A stretch of DNA of 6,523 nt from contig CALVLO010000150.1 in NCBI GenBank assembly GCA_944338265.1, positions 1-6,523 of the forward strand. The letters run 5' to 3'. Below the pieces are notes generated by a model that worked only from the letters and a program-made list of their open reading frames with translations, was not told the origin of the DNA and did no database searches. The position numbers and the translations under genes were made by a program. Each line of letters begins with the position of its first letter. Position 1 is the stretch's first letter. The stretch comes from an uncultured Clostridia bacterium. GTDB taxonomy: Bacteria; Bacillota; Clostridia; Christensenellales; Borkfalkiaceae. Below are positions 1 to 4,787 of the stretch, piece by piece.

Positions 1-807
1 CTTGTCCGCCTCCCATCCCGAAAATTTTGCAAACACGGGCGGGAGCACCTGCTCCAACACCGCGAACACGTCCTCCTGCGTGGCGAACGCCATCTCGATA
101 TCCAGCTGATAGAACTCGCCGGGCGAGCGGTCTGCGCGGGCGTCCTCGTCGCGGAAGCAGGGCGCGATCTGAAAGTACCTATCAAAGCCCGAGCACATCA
201 AGAGCTGCTTGTACTGCTGCGGCGCCTGCGGGAGCGCGTAAAACTCGCCCGGATACAGGCGGCTGGGCACGATATAATCGCGCGCCCCCTCGGGCGAAGA
301 ACTCGTGAGGATGGGCGTGGAGATCTCCAAAAAGCCCTGCTCCGTCATCAGACGGCGGAGCTCCGCCACGATCTGCGCGCGCAGCACGATCTTTTCCTTG
401 ACGGCGGGATTGCGCAGGTCAAGAAAGCGGTAGCGCAGACGCACATCCTCCCCCGCCTCGGTGGAACGGGAGACCTCGAAGGGAAGCGCCTGCGTGGTGC
501 GGCGCCCCAAGACCTCCACCCGCTCGGGCACGATCTCAATGAGCCCCGTAGGGAGCTTTTCGTTGGGGGAGGAACGCAGCACAACGGTGCCCTCCACCAA
601 AACGGTAGACTCCGTGGGGATCTCGCGGAGCTGCGTCAGGCAGGGCTCCTCGGTGGCGACGACCTGCGTCGTGCCGTAGTAATCGCGAAGCACCGCAAAG
701 AGCAGCCCGCCCTTGTCGCGCTTGCTGTCCAGCCAACCGCAGAGGGTGACCTTTTTGCCCGCGTCTTCCTTTCTCAGTTGATTGCAGTTGTGCGTTCTGT
801 AAGCCAT
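1..807 (-). CDS. aspS: Aspartyl-tRNA synthetase, N-terminal 269 residues (3' part outside window)
   Basis: Class II aminoacyl-tRNA synthetase that attaches aspartate to tRNA-Asp in the cytoplasm. Seen: the protein opens MAYRTHNCNQLRKED and continues through an N-terminal OB-fold anticodon-binding domain (about residues 1-105, with GGLLFAVLRDYYGTTQVV at 33-50). The class II core follows: RYRFLDLR (125-132), ALPQAPQQYKQLLM (191-204), GFDRYFQIAPCFRDEDARAD as motif 2 (207-226), and EFYQLDIEM (231-239). Bacterial AspRS is about 590 residues, so the rest of the core, including the insertion (GAD) domain and motif 3, lies beyond the window edge; no defect is implied. The ATG at 807 is chosen because AAGGAA (818-813) precedes it by 5 nt and a strong promoter lies just upstream. 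The leader is only about 28 nt, leaving no room for a T-box. The DRSPGEFYQLD stretch resembles the form I associate with alphaproteobacterial AspRS more than the E. coli DRQPEFTQID form (from memory, unchecked). Confidence 0.96.
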   Translation of the reverse strand, partial: MAYRTHNCNQLRKEDAGKKVTLCGWLDSKRDKGGLLFAVLRDYYGTTQVVATEEPCLTQLREIPTESTVLVEGTVVLRSSPNEKLPTGLIEIVPERVEVLGRRTTQALPFEVSRSTEAGEDVRLRYRFLDLRNPAVKEKIVLRAQIVAELRRLMTEQGFLEISTPILTSSSPEGARDYIVPSRLYPGEFYALPQAPQQYKQLLMCSGFDRYFQIAPCFRDEDARADRSPGEFYQLDIEMAFATQEDVFAVLEQVLPPVFAKFSGWEADK

Positions 808-841
808 GTCAGTTCCTTAATGTAAATATTGTTCTCTCAAA

Positions 842-870
842 ATTATATCGCCCGCCCGTGCAAAAGTCAA
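842..870 (-). promoter_or_regulatory. Sigma-A-type promoter of aspS
   Basis: On the minus strand, TTGACT (870-865) is the -35 and TATAAT (847-842) a perfect -10, with a 17-bp spacer. The predicted transcription start is near 835, giving a leader of about 28 nt before the ATG at 807 with AAGGAA at 818-813. This is the closest match to the sigma-70/A consensus in the window. Confidence 0.88.
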
Positions 871-904
871 CAAAAAACAGCGCGGCGATCAGCCTTTTTC
901 AAAG

Positions 905-1099
905 CCGTCCGCCCACGCCCCGCCGCCCAACGGAAAGTATCCGATTATCAAACGAGAGAAAAGCCGCCCAGCCCCGCCCCCGCCGCCCCGCGGAACCATA
1001 CGGTTACCGGACGGGAGAACCGCATTCCAACCCCGCCCCCTCCACCGCGCGGAAAGTATCCGATTATCGGACGGGAGAAACGCATTCCGCCACACCCCG
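905..1099. repeat. Tandem array of about 60-bp GC-rich units, three units plus a partial one (R4)
   Basis: Units begin at 931, 991 and 1050. Each has a core of about 30 bp, of the form CGGAAAGTATCCGATTATCG then GACGGGAGAA, followed by about 30 bp of C-rich sequence. The tail of a preceding unit is visible at 905-930, and the third unit ends near 1099. The core holds a dyad: CCGAT-T-ATCGG in unit 3 and CGGT-T-ACCG in unit 2; unit 1 has lost the right half. Open frames run through the array on both strands, but they have repeat-driven low-complexity translations and no ribosome binding site, so I do not call a gene. Function unknown. Confidence 0.75.
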
Positions 1100-1130
1100 C
1101 GGGAGGAAAATACAAAGGTGCCGCCAAGAC

Positions 1131-1213
1131 GAGCCCCGCAACGGCGGTGGGAGTTGATCTCAACCCGCCCCCCTTAACACGCCGCAGGCGTTTTAAGGGG
1201 GGATTAAGGGGGG
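1131..1213. repeat. Truncated R1 plus complete R2 palindromic element (R2-a)
   Basis: Positions 1131-1155 match only the 3' end of R1 (ACGGCGGTGGGAGTT). After a linker (GATCTCAACCCGC) comes R2: left arm CCCCCCTTAA (1168-1177), inner hairpin CGCC-gca-GGCG (1180-1190), right arm TTAAGGGGGG (1193-1202), then the same ten bases again at 1204-1213. The variable second hairpin found in other R2 copies is absent. The stretch 1168-1213 is nearly identical to 2978-3023. Confidence 0.8.
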
Positions 1214-1219
1214 ATCCCC

Positions 1220-1449
1220 CCTCGATAGCAGCATGCACGGCAGAGGCCGCTCTCAAAAACTTTTCAGCCATCGATACGCCGCCCTGCGGGAGGAAAATAC
1301 GAAATACGGCTTCCCGCTCCCCCGAGGGCAACAGAAGCAGACAACCGAAGCGTCCCTCCCCCTTGCATCCCTCGGCAGCAGAGGCAATTTCCCTCCTCAC
1401 TTGCTTTACAACAAAACAAGGAAACACCGCAAAACCCCTTGCCTCCCTC
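1220..1449. repeat. 230-bp repeat, copy A, carrying a kinase-gene 3' end
   Basis: This segment aligns with 1841-2070 without gaps, with about 15 differences in 230 positions by eye. The first 110 bp or so also match 2196-2305, which is the 3' end and downstream flank of the intact kinase-like gene. The remaining part, including a TTGCATC...GAGGCAA near-palindrome around 1363-1387, is shared only with copy B. It sits between R2-a and R1-a. Confidence 0.82.
1253..1329 (-). pseudogene. 3'-end relic of the P-loop kinase-like gene (copy A)
   Basis: Read on the minus strand, this piece encodes GSGKPYFVFSSRRAAYRWLK then SF and a TGA stop, differing at one residue from the C-terminus of the intact gene at 2229-2738. 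Upstream, one C is missing from the C-run around 1319-1323 relative to the intact gene, so the frame breaks before any catalytic region. No P-loop, start codon or ribosome binding site is present. It is therefore a duplicated or internally deleted remnant and not a small gene. The similarity to the intact gene fades at about position 1329. Confidence 0.7.
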
Positions 1450-1497
1450 AGAGAGGGAGGTGCCGTTGCCGCGTTGCGGCAACGGCGGTGGGAGTTT
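1439..1497. repeat. R1 palindromic element (R1-a), without a following R2
   Basis: Left arm CCTCCCTC (1442-1449), proximal right arm GAGGGAGG (1453-1460), variable hairpin GCCGTTGCCGC-gtt-GCGGCAACGGC (1462-1486), distal arm GGGAG (1490-1494). The sequence just after it (CACAACCCGCCCC) resembles the linker that elsewhere joins R1 to R2, suggesting that an R2 was lost here. Confidence 0.8.
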
Positions 1498-1517
1498 GTC
1501 ACAACCCGCCCCATCCT

Positions 1518-1636
1518 TTGCCTCCCTCTTGGAGGGAGATGTCTGCGCGGCTCCGCCGCGCAGACGGTGGGAGTTTGAGATAAGTGTGCCCCCCTTAACA
1601 CTTGTTTTAAGGGGGGATGTCCGAAGGACAGGGGGG
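1518..1636. repeat. R1-b plus R2-b compound palindromic element
   Basis: R1-b: CTCCCTC (1522-1528), GAGGGAG (1532-1538), hairpin GTCTGCGCGGC-tcc-GCCGCGCAGAC (1541-1565), distal GGGAG (1569-1573). R2-b: CCCCCCTTAA (1589-1598), TTAAGGGGGG (1607-1616), hairpin TGTCC-gaa-GGACA (1618-1630), distal GGGGGG (1631-1636). The linker GATAAGTGTGC is shared with the compound at 2769-2897. No coding potential is supported. Confidence 0.85.
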
Positions 1637-1658
1637 ATTAAGAGGAAATCCCCCGCCC

Positions 1659-1706
1659 TTGCCTTCCCCCTCGGGGGAAGGGGGACCGCTTGCGGTGGAT
1701 GAGGGG
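1659..1706. repeat. R3 palindromic element (R3-a)
   Basis: Arms CCTTCCCCC (1662-1670) and GGGGGAAGG (1673-1681), then hairpin ACCGC-tt-GCGGT (1685-1696) and a distal GAGGGG (1701-1706). The 47 bp at 1660-1706 are identical to 3036-3082. R3 has the same overall design as R1 with different arms, and is likely a variant of it. Confidence 0.8.
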
Positions 1707-1722
1707 CGCCCCGCCCCATCCC

Positions 1723-1829
1723 TTGGCTCCCTCAGAGAGGGAGCTGTCGAGCGATAGCGAGACTGAGGGAGTTGCCCCCCTTAACACTCCGCAGGAGTTT
1801 TAAGGGGGGATGTCCAAAGGACAGGGGGG
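1723..1829. repeat. R1-c plus R2-c compound palindromic element
   Basis: R1-c: GCTCCCTC (1726-1733) pairs with the proximal GAGGGAGC (1737-1744). CTCCCTCAG (1727-1735) can instead pair over 9 bp with the distal CTGAGGGAG (1763-1771). The inner hairpin (1746-1763) is imperfect. R2-c: CCCCCCTTAA (1775-1784), inner ACTCC-gca-GGAGT, TTAAGGGGGG (1800-1809), hairpin TGTCC-aaa-GGACA (1811-1823), distal GGGGGG (1824-1829). R1 and R2 are only 3 nt apart here. Confidence 0.83.
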
Positions 1830-1840
1830 ATCTCCGCTCC

Positions 1841-2070
1841 CCTCGATAGCAGTATGCACGGCAGAGACCGCTCTCAAAAACTTTTCAACCACCGATACGC
1901 CGCCTCGCGGGAGGAAAATACAAAATACGGCTTCCCGCTCCCCCGAGGACAACACAAACAGACAACCGCAGCACCCCTCCCCCTTGCCTCCCTCGGCAGC
2001 AGAGGCAATTTCCCTCCTCACTTGCTTTACAACAAAACAAGGAAGCACCGCAAAACCCCTTGCCTCCCTC
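1841..2070. repeat. 230-bp repeat, copy B, carrying a kinase-gene 3' end
   Basis: Gap-free match to 1220-1449. It contains a perfect 7-bp stem TTGCCTC/GAGGCAA (1984-1990 and 2002-2008) that is broken by one base in copy A. Flanked by R2-c on the left and R1-d on the right, the same arrangement as copy A and as the intact gene. Confidence 0.82.
1874..1950 (-). pseudogene. 3'-end relic of the P-loop kinase-like gene (copy B)
   Basis: The minus strand encodes GSGKPYFVFSSREAAYRWLK then SF and a TGA stop, almost the same as the C-terminus of the intact gene at 2229-2738. As in copy A, one C is missing upstream and similarity stops at the same point. It lacks the P-loop and all catalytic parts and has no start. 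Copies A and B share this breakpoint, so they probably descend from one deletion event followed by duplication. Confidence 0.7.
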
Positions 2071-2186
2071 TTAGAGGGAGGTGTCTGCGCGGCTTTGCCG
2101 CGCAGACGGCGGGAGTTAGCCTCAATTCGCCCCCTTAACACTTGTTTTAAGGGGGGAAAGCCGCCGCTTCTGCGGCGGCAGGGGGG
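2060..2186. repeat. R1-d plus R2-d compound palindromic element
   Basis: R1-d: CCTCCCTC (2063-2070), GAGGGAGG (2074-2081), hairpin GTCTGCGCGGC-ttt-GCCGCGCAGAC (2083-2107), distal GGGAG (2111-2115). R2-d: CCCCCTTAA (2130-2138), TTAAGGGGGG (2147-2156), hairpin GCCGCCGC-ttct-GCGGCGGC (2160-2179), distal GGGGGG (2181-2186). It lies about 40 nt beyond the stop of the kinase-like gene and may act as its transcript end, but it lacks a U-run. Confidence 0.85.
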
Positions 2187-2228
2187 ATTTCCGCCCCTCG
2201 ATCGCAGCATGCACGGCAGAGACCGCTC

Positions 2229-2738
2229 TCAAAAACTTTTCAGCCATCGATACGCCGCCCCACGGGAGGAAAATACAAAATACGGCTTCCCACTCCCCCC
2301 GAGGGCGGCAAGCACGGCAGGGCGCACCTCCCGCTCATACTGCAAGATCCACGCCTCAAACTCCGCGTCCACCCGCTCGGGACAGCCCTCCCCCATATCT
2401 GGGCGCGTCCTGCCCGCATACTCCTTCGCGCGCGCATAGGCGCCCTCAAGACAAACTTCGGCGGGAATATCGAGAAAGACGGCACAATCCGCCGCCGCAA
2501 GCCGCTGCGAAAGGGTGCGGTGATAGTTCCCGTCCATCACCCACGCGGGCTTTGCGAGCTCGGCAGAGAGAAGCAGATCGAACTCCTCCTTGGAGCGATT
2601 GACCCACCCCGGCAGCCACCATAACTTATCGAGATGCACCACAGGGAGCGAAAACCGCCTACCCATGTCCGCGGCAAACGTCGATTTCCCCGCCCCGCCA
2701 TTGCCGAGCACAAGAATTTTTTTATACGGAAATTGCAT
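2229..2738 (-). CDS. P-loop nucleotide kinase-like protein (FlaR/topology-modulation family)
   Basis: Predicted 169-residue cytoplasmic ATP-binding protein of the adenylate-kinase-like P-loop fold, related to proteins often labelled topology modulation protein or FlaR; the true substrate is unknown. Seen: Walker A GNGGAGKST (12-20) after a hydrophobic strand; HLDKLWWLPGW after the first helix; WVMDGNYHRTL; a strand AVFLDIP; and GRTRPDMGEGCPERVD, a lid-like stretch typical of this family. The C-terminus YFVFSSRGAAYRWLKSF is the usual closing strand and helix, so the protein looks complete. The ATG at 2738 is chosen because AAGGAG (2751-2746) is 7 nt away; the upstream ATG at 2744 would be only 1 nt from it. 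R1-e begins 30 nt upstream, so the element is part of the likely leader, and no promoter is evident between them. Two relics of the gene's 3' end lie downstream at 1253 and 1874. Confidence 0.88.
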   Translation of the reverse strand: MQFPYKKILVLGNGGAGKSTFAADMGRRFSLPVVHLDKLWWLPGWVNRSKEEFDLLLSAELAKPAWVMDGNYHRTLSQRLAAADCAVFLDIPAEVCLEGAYARAKEYAGRTRPDMGEGCPERVDAEFEAWILQYEREVRPAVLAALGGSGKPYFVFSSRGAAYRWLKSF

Positions 2739-2745
2739 CGTCATT

Positions 2746-2751
2746 CTCCTT
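2746..2751 (-). promoter_or_regulatory. Ribosome binding site deciding the kinase-like gene start
   Basis: AAGGAG on the minus strand, 7 nt from the ATG at 2738 and 1 nt from the ATG at 2744. The spacing favours the inner ATG. Confidence 0.75.
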
Positions 2752-2768
2752 CGCCATCCCCCTCCCCC

Positions 2769-2897
2769 TTGCCTCCCTCTTAGAGGGAGGTGTCTGCGCG
2801 GCTTCGCCGCGCAGACGGTGGGAGTTTGAGATAAGTGTGCCCCCCTTAACGCGGCAACGCCGCTTTAAGGGGGGATGTCGCGTCAGCGACAGGGGGG
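2769..2897. repeat. R1-e plus R2-e compound palindromic element
   Basis: R1-e: CCTCCCTC (2772-2779), GAGGGAGG (2783-2790), hairpin GTCTGCGCGGC-ttc-GCCGCGCAGAC (2792-2816), distal GGGAG (2820-2824). R2-e: CCCCCCTTAA (2840-2849), inner GCGGC-aac-GCCGC (2851-2863), TTAAGGGGGG (2865-2874), hairpin TGTCGC-gtca-GCGACA (2876-2891), distal GGGGGG (2892-2897). It lies directly 5' of the kinase-like gene and matches 1518-1636 in arms and linker but not in the hairpins of R2. Confidence 0.85.
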
Positions 2898-2919
2898 ATT
2901 AAGAGGAAATCCCCCACCC

Positions 2920-3023
2920 TTGCCTTCCTCCGTGAGGGAGGTGCCCCGCAGGGGCGGTTGGAGTTGACCTCAGTTCGCCCCCCTTAACACGCCGCAGGCG
3001 TTTTAAGGGGGGATTAAGGGGGG
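2920..3023. repeat. R1-f plus R2-f compound palindromic element
   Basis: R1-f: CCTTCCTC (2923-2930) with GAGGGAGG (2934-2941, one G-T wobble), short hairpin GCCCC-gca-GGGGC (2943-2955), weak distal GGAG. R2-f: CCCCCCTTAA (2978-2987), inner CGCC-gca-GGCG, TTAAGGGGGG (3003-3012) and the identical ten bases again at 3014-3023, as in R2-a. Confidence 0.82.
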
Positions 3024-3034
3024 ATCCCCCACCC

Positions 3035-3082
3035 CTGCCTTCCCCCTCGGGGGAAGGGGGACCGCTTGCGGTGGATGAGGGG
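3035..3082. repeat. R3 palindromic element (R3-b)
   Basis: Arms CCTTCCCCC (3038-3046) and GGGGGAAGG (3049-3057), hairpin ACCGC-tt-GCGGT (3061-3072), distal GAGGGG. The 47 bp from 3036 are identical to R3-a at 1660-1706, pointing to recent copying or gene conversion. Confidence 0.8.
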
Positions 3083-3126
3083 TTCCCGCCCCCCAAACAG
3101 CCTGCACGCTTCGTTGCGCCTTCTCC

Positions 3127-3157
3127 TTCTAAAATTTTACTTCGCAAAATTTTAGAA
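3127..3157. repeat. 12-bp perfect inverted repeat (AT-rich hairpin)
   Basis: TTCTAAAATTTT (3127-3138), loop ACTTCGC, AAAATTTTAGAA (3146-3157). Perfect pairing. The AT-only stem without a G/C-rich base is not a typical terminator. Confidence 0.75.
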
Positions 3158-3184
3158 TTCTATCGATCATTTTGTCTTTTGTTA

Positions 3185-3211
3185 CAAATCACTCGCGCAA
3201 GGAGGCTGCGC
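3185..3211. repeat. 27-bp direct repeat, copy 1
   Basis: Matches 3319-3345 with one mismatch (CAAATCACT versus CAAATCACC, then CGCGCAAGGAGGCTGCGC). The copies are 134 bp apart. A shorter CAAATCAC recurs at about 3479. Confidence 0.75.
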
Positions 3212-3240
3212 TGTTAGGATGCTGCGCTATAAAATACGTT

Positions 3241-3271
3241 GCAAAAGGCGTCACTGCGTTATGCCTTTTGC
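3241..3271. repeat. 9-bp inverted repeat
   Basis: GCAAAAGGC (3241-3249) pairs with GCCTTTTGC (3263-3271) across a 13-nt loop. It lies between the two copies of the 27-bp direct repeat. Confidence 0.65.
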
Positions 3272-3318
3272 GCCCCTATTTGCCGCTCACGCGGCTTTTG
3301 CTGAAAATATCCCTGCTG

Positions 3319-3345
3319 CAAATCACCCGCGCAAGGAGGCTGCGC
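3319..3345. repeat. 27-bp direct repeat, copy 2
   Basis: Second copy of 3185-3211. Here it runs into GCCTCC, making a local hairpin GGAGGC-tgc-GCCTCC (3335-3349) that the first copy lacks. Confidence 0.75.
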
Positions 3346-3396
3346 CTCCGCCCGCGCCCCACATTTGCGCACACTTGCGCTTACGCGGAAAGGTGA

Positions 3397-3434
3397 GATA
3401 GCGCGCGCTAAAATGTTGCTATCTGCGCGCTATC
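3397..3434. repeat. 10-bp perfect inverted repeat
   Basis: GATAGCGCGC (3397-3406) and GCGCGCTATC (3425-3434) pair perfectly. An internal GCTATC (3419-3424) offers a competing shorter pairing with GATAGC. It directly abuts the next hairpin at 3435. Confidence 0.7.
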
Positions 3435-3479
3435 GAGGAAAACCGCGTGCAGAGCGTCAGCGAACACGCGGTTTTCCTC
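3435..3479. terminator. Possible bidirectional terminator, 15-bp perfect stem
   Basis: GAGGAAAACCGCGTG (3435-3449) pairs perfectly with CACGCGGTTTTCCTC (3465-3479) around a 15-nt loop. The GC-rich CCGCGTG core is bordered by AAAA on one side and TTTT on the other, so either strand would give a GC stem followed by four U. The U-run is short and the loop long, so termination is uncertain. It lies 48 nt beyond the helicase stop. Confidence 0.5.
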
Positions 3480-3489
3480 AAATCACGAA

Positions 3490-3517
3490 GATTTTTCCCG
3501 TCAGTTTGGGAAAAATC
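3490..3517 (-). terminator. Hairpin just after the helicase gene, weak terminator candidate
   Basis: GATTTTTCCC (3490-3499) pairs with GGGAAAAATC (3508-3517) around an 8-nt loop, 10 nt past the helicase stop at 3528-3530. On the minus strand it is followed by TTCGTGATTT and not a clean U-run, so it may only stabilise the mRNA 3' end. Confidence 0.4.
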
Positions 3518-3527
3518 TGTGAATATC

Positions 3528-4781
3528 TTATCTTATTATCACCAACCGCTCCTTTGCCCGCGTCACGGCAGTATACAGCCACTCCCGCCCATCCTCAAAG
3601 TAAGCAGACTCATCAATGACGACGACATAGCCATACTCCGAACCCTGCGCCTTGTGGCAGGTGACGGCATAGGCAAACTCAAAGCGGCACACGGTATCCT
3701 CCCGCCGCACCTTGAAGCGGCGCAAGAGCTCGCGGTTGCCCTCGTGCACGAGCATCCCGTTCGCAAGCAGGCAGGCGCGGTTGCCGTAGCCGTGGTAATA
3801 CTGCCCCCGCACAAAAATTCCCGTATCGAAGGGCAGATCTTCCACGCGGCGTTCAAGAAAATCGGGCTGAAAATCCAGCTGCCCAAGCCCGTCGAGCTGC
3901 TCGCGCACGCGGTAGCACCTGCCGATGATGCCGTTCACGAGGTGGAAATCCCCCCTTTCGTCGAGCGGTTTGCTCCAATCGTTGAGGGTACAGATGATCT
4001 TCTCCCCCTCCTCGGGCAGCACGCGGTCTGGAGAAATGCCGTAAAAGGCGCGCACATCGCGGTTGACGAGCGCCCGCGTGCGGTTGGTGCCGACGATGAT
4101 CTGATCCGCCCCGCAAAAGAGTTCGCGGCGCCGCGCGGCGTCGAGCGTGCGCCGCGGGAGAACGCAAACGCTGCCTTCCTCCCCGTAGGGCGGGCGCTCC
4201 CCCGCACGGACGCGCTCGGCAAGCCGCACAATGGGATTTTCCCGCTCCTGCCGCACGATCTCGCGGAGGGTCACAACGGGCGAGCGCAGCAGCGTATTGC
4301 TGCCGCTCACGGGCGGGAGCTGCGCGGGATCGCCGCAGCACAGGCACTTGACGCCGAAGGAGAGCAGGTCGCGCAAAACGTCGTCGGAGACCATGCTCGT
4401 CTCATCGAGCACGATGAGTTTGATCTTGGGGTCGATATTCTCCCGCTTGACAAAGCGCAAAAACTGCTCGGAGACGATCTCGCCGTTCTCATCCACCTCG
4501 ATGTCCTCTTCGCGCGTGTAGATGAGGCTGTGCACAGTGGTGGCGGGCACGCCCGCGCGGATGAGCACGGAGGCAGCCTTCCCCGTGGGCGCAACGAACG
4601 CCGCGCTCTCCCCCGCCACGAGCCCGAGCTCTTTGACGATATAGTCGATGAGGAAGGTCTTCCCCGTGCCCGCATAGCCGCACAGCACGAAGATCTGCGT
4701 ATTCAGATGGCGGTACCACGCCTCGATGAGCGCCGCCGCCTCCTTCTGATCGTCCGTGAGCACGGCTTGTCTTTCTTCCAT
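3528..4781 (-). CDS. SF1B RecD/Dda-like DNA helicase
   Basis: Predicted 417-residue ATP-dependent helicase; the family (RecD2, phage T4 Dda) unwinds DNA 5' to 3'. Seen: motif I GYAGTGKT (35-42), Ia APTGKAA (64-70), TTVHSLIY (81-88), motif II LDETSM (125-130), motif III GDPAQLPPV (150-158), LREIVRQ (172-178), VGTNRTR (230-236), TCHKAQGSEY (374-383) and YTAVTRAKERLVII (403-416), the last two forming the UvrD_C_2-type region. All ATPase motifs are intact. Its length is close to T4 Dda (439) and it lacks the long N-terminal domain of RecD2, so it is not a truncated RecD2. The ATG at 4781 has no ribosome binding site and coincides with the predicted transcript start. A GTG at codon 7 (4763), preceded by GGAAGA, is a good alternative start and would leave the protein beginning at LTDDQ after the initiator. 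Divergent from asnA; its cellular role is unknown. Confidence 0.9.
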   Translation of the reverse strand: MEERQAVLTDDQKEAAALIEAWYRHLNTQIFVLCGYAGTGKTFLIDYIVKELGLVAGESAAFVAPTGKAASVLIRAGVPATTVHSLIYTREEDIEVDENGEIVSEQFLRFVKRENIDPKIKLIVLDETSMVSDDVLRDLLSFGVKCLCCGDPAQLPPVSGSNTLLRSPVVTLREIVRQERENPIVRLAERVRAGERPPYGEEGSVCVLPRRTLDAARRRELFCGADQIIVGTNRTRALVNRDVRAFYGISPDRVLPEEGEKIICTLNDWSKPLDERGDFHLVNGIIGRCYRVREQLDGLGQLDFQPDFLERRVEDLPFDTGIFVRGQYYHGYGNRACLLANGMLVHEGNRELLRRFKVRREDTVCRFEFAYAVTCHKAQGSEYGYVVVIDESAYFEDGREWLYTAVTRAKERLVIIR

Positions 4782-4787
4782 GCCCTA

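Larger units (their letters stand above)
3083..3527. other. Gene-free stem-loop-rich stretch downstream of the helicase gene
   Basis: About 445 bp with no credible gene; short open frames here have no ribosome binding site and no recognisable product. It is less GC-rich than its surroundings and holds five strong inverted repeats (entered separately), a 27-bp direct repeat and a 13-bp near-repeat AGGAGGCTGCGCT/AGGATGCTGCGCT (3200-3212 and 3216-3228). It could be a structured RNA, a terminator cluster or a recombination scar; the sequence alone does not decide. Confidence 0.6.

Noticed and set aside
808..835. T-box or other riboswitch before aspS, and likewise before asnA
   Set aside because: Promoter positions leave leaders of only about 28-30 nt, too short for such elements.
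931..1099. CRISPR-like look of 30-bp cores alternating with 30-bp intervals
   Set aside because: Only three units, the cores differ strongly from one another, the intervals are similar C-rich sequence and not unique spacers, and no cas gene is present.
1193..1213. G-quadruplex formed by the G6 runs of R2
   Set aside because: Each R2 has only two G-runs, so an intramolecular quadruplex would need runs from other elements; pairing with the C6 arm is the simpler reading.
829..2210. Several long open frames on both strands across the repeat mosaic (for example 829-1578 plus, 948-1601 minus, 1810-2439 plus)
   Set aside because: Their translations are Pro/Arg/Gly-rich, repeat the same phrases wherever the DNA repeats recur, lack ribosome binding sites and match no family. 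They reflect GC-rich palindromes free of stop codons.
829..3527. Insertion sequence as the source of the repeats
   Set aside because: No transposase, no consistent outer terminal repeats and no target-site duplication could be found; the elements look like non-coding palindromic repeats.
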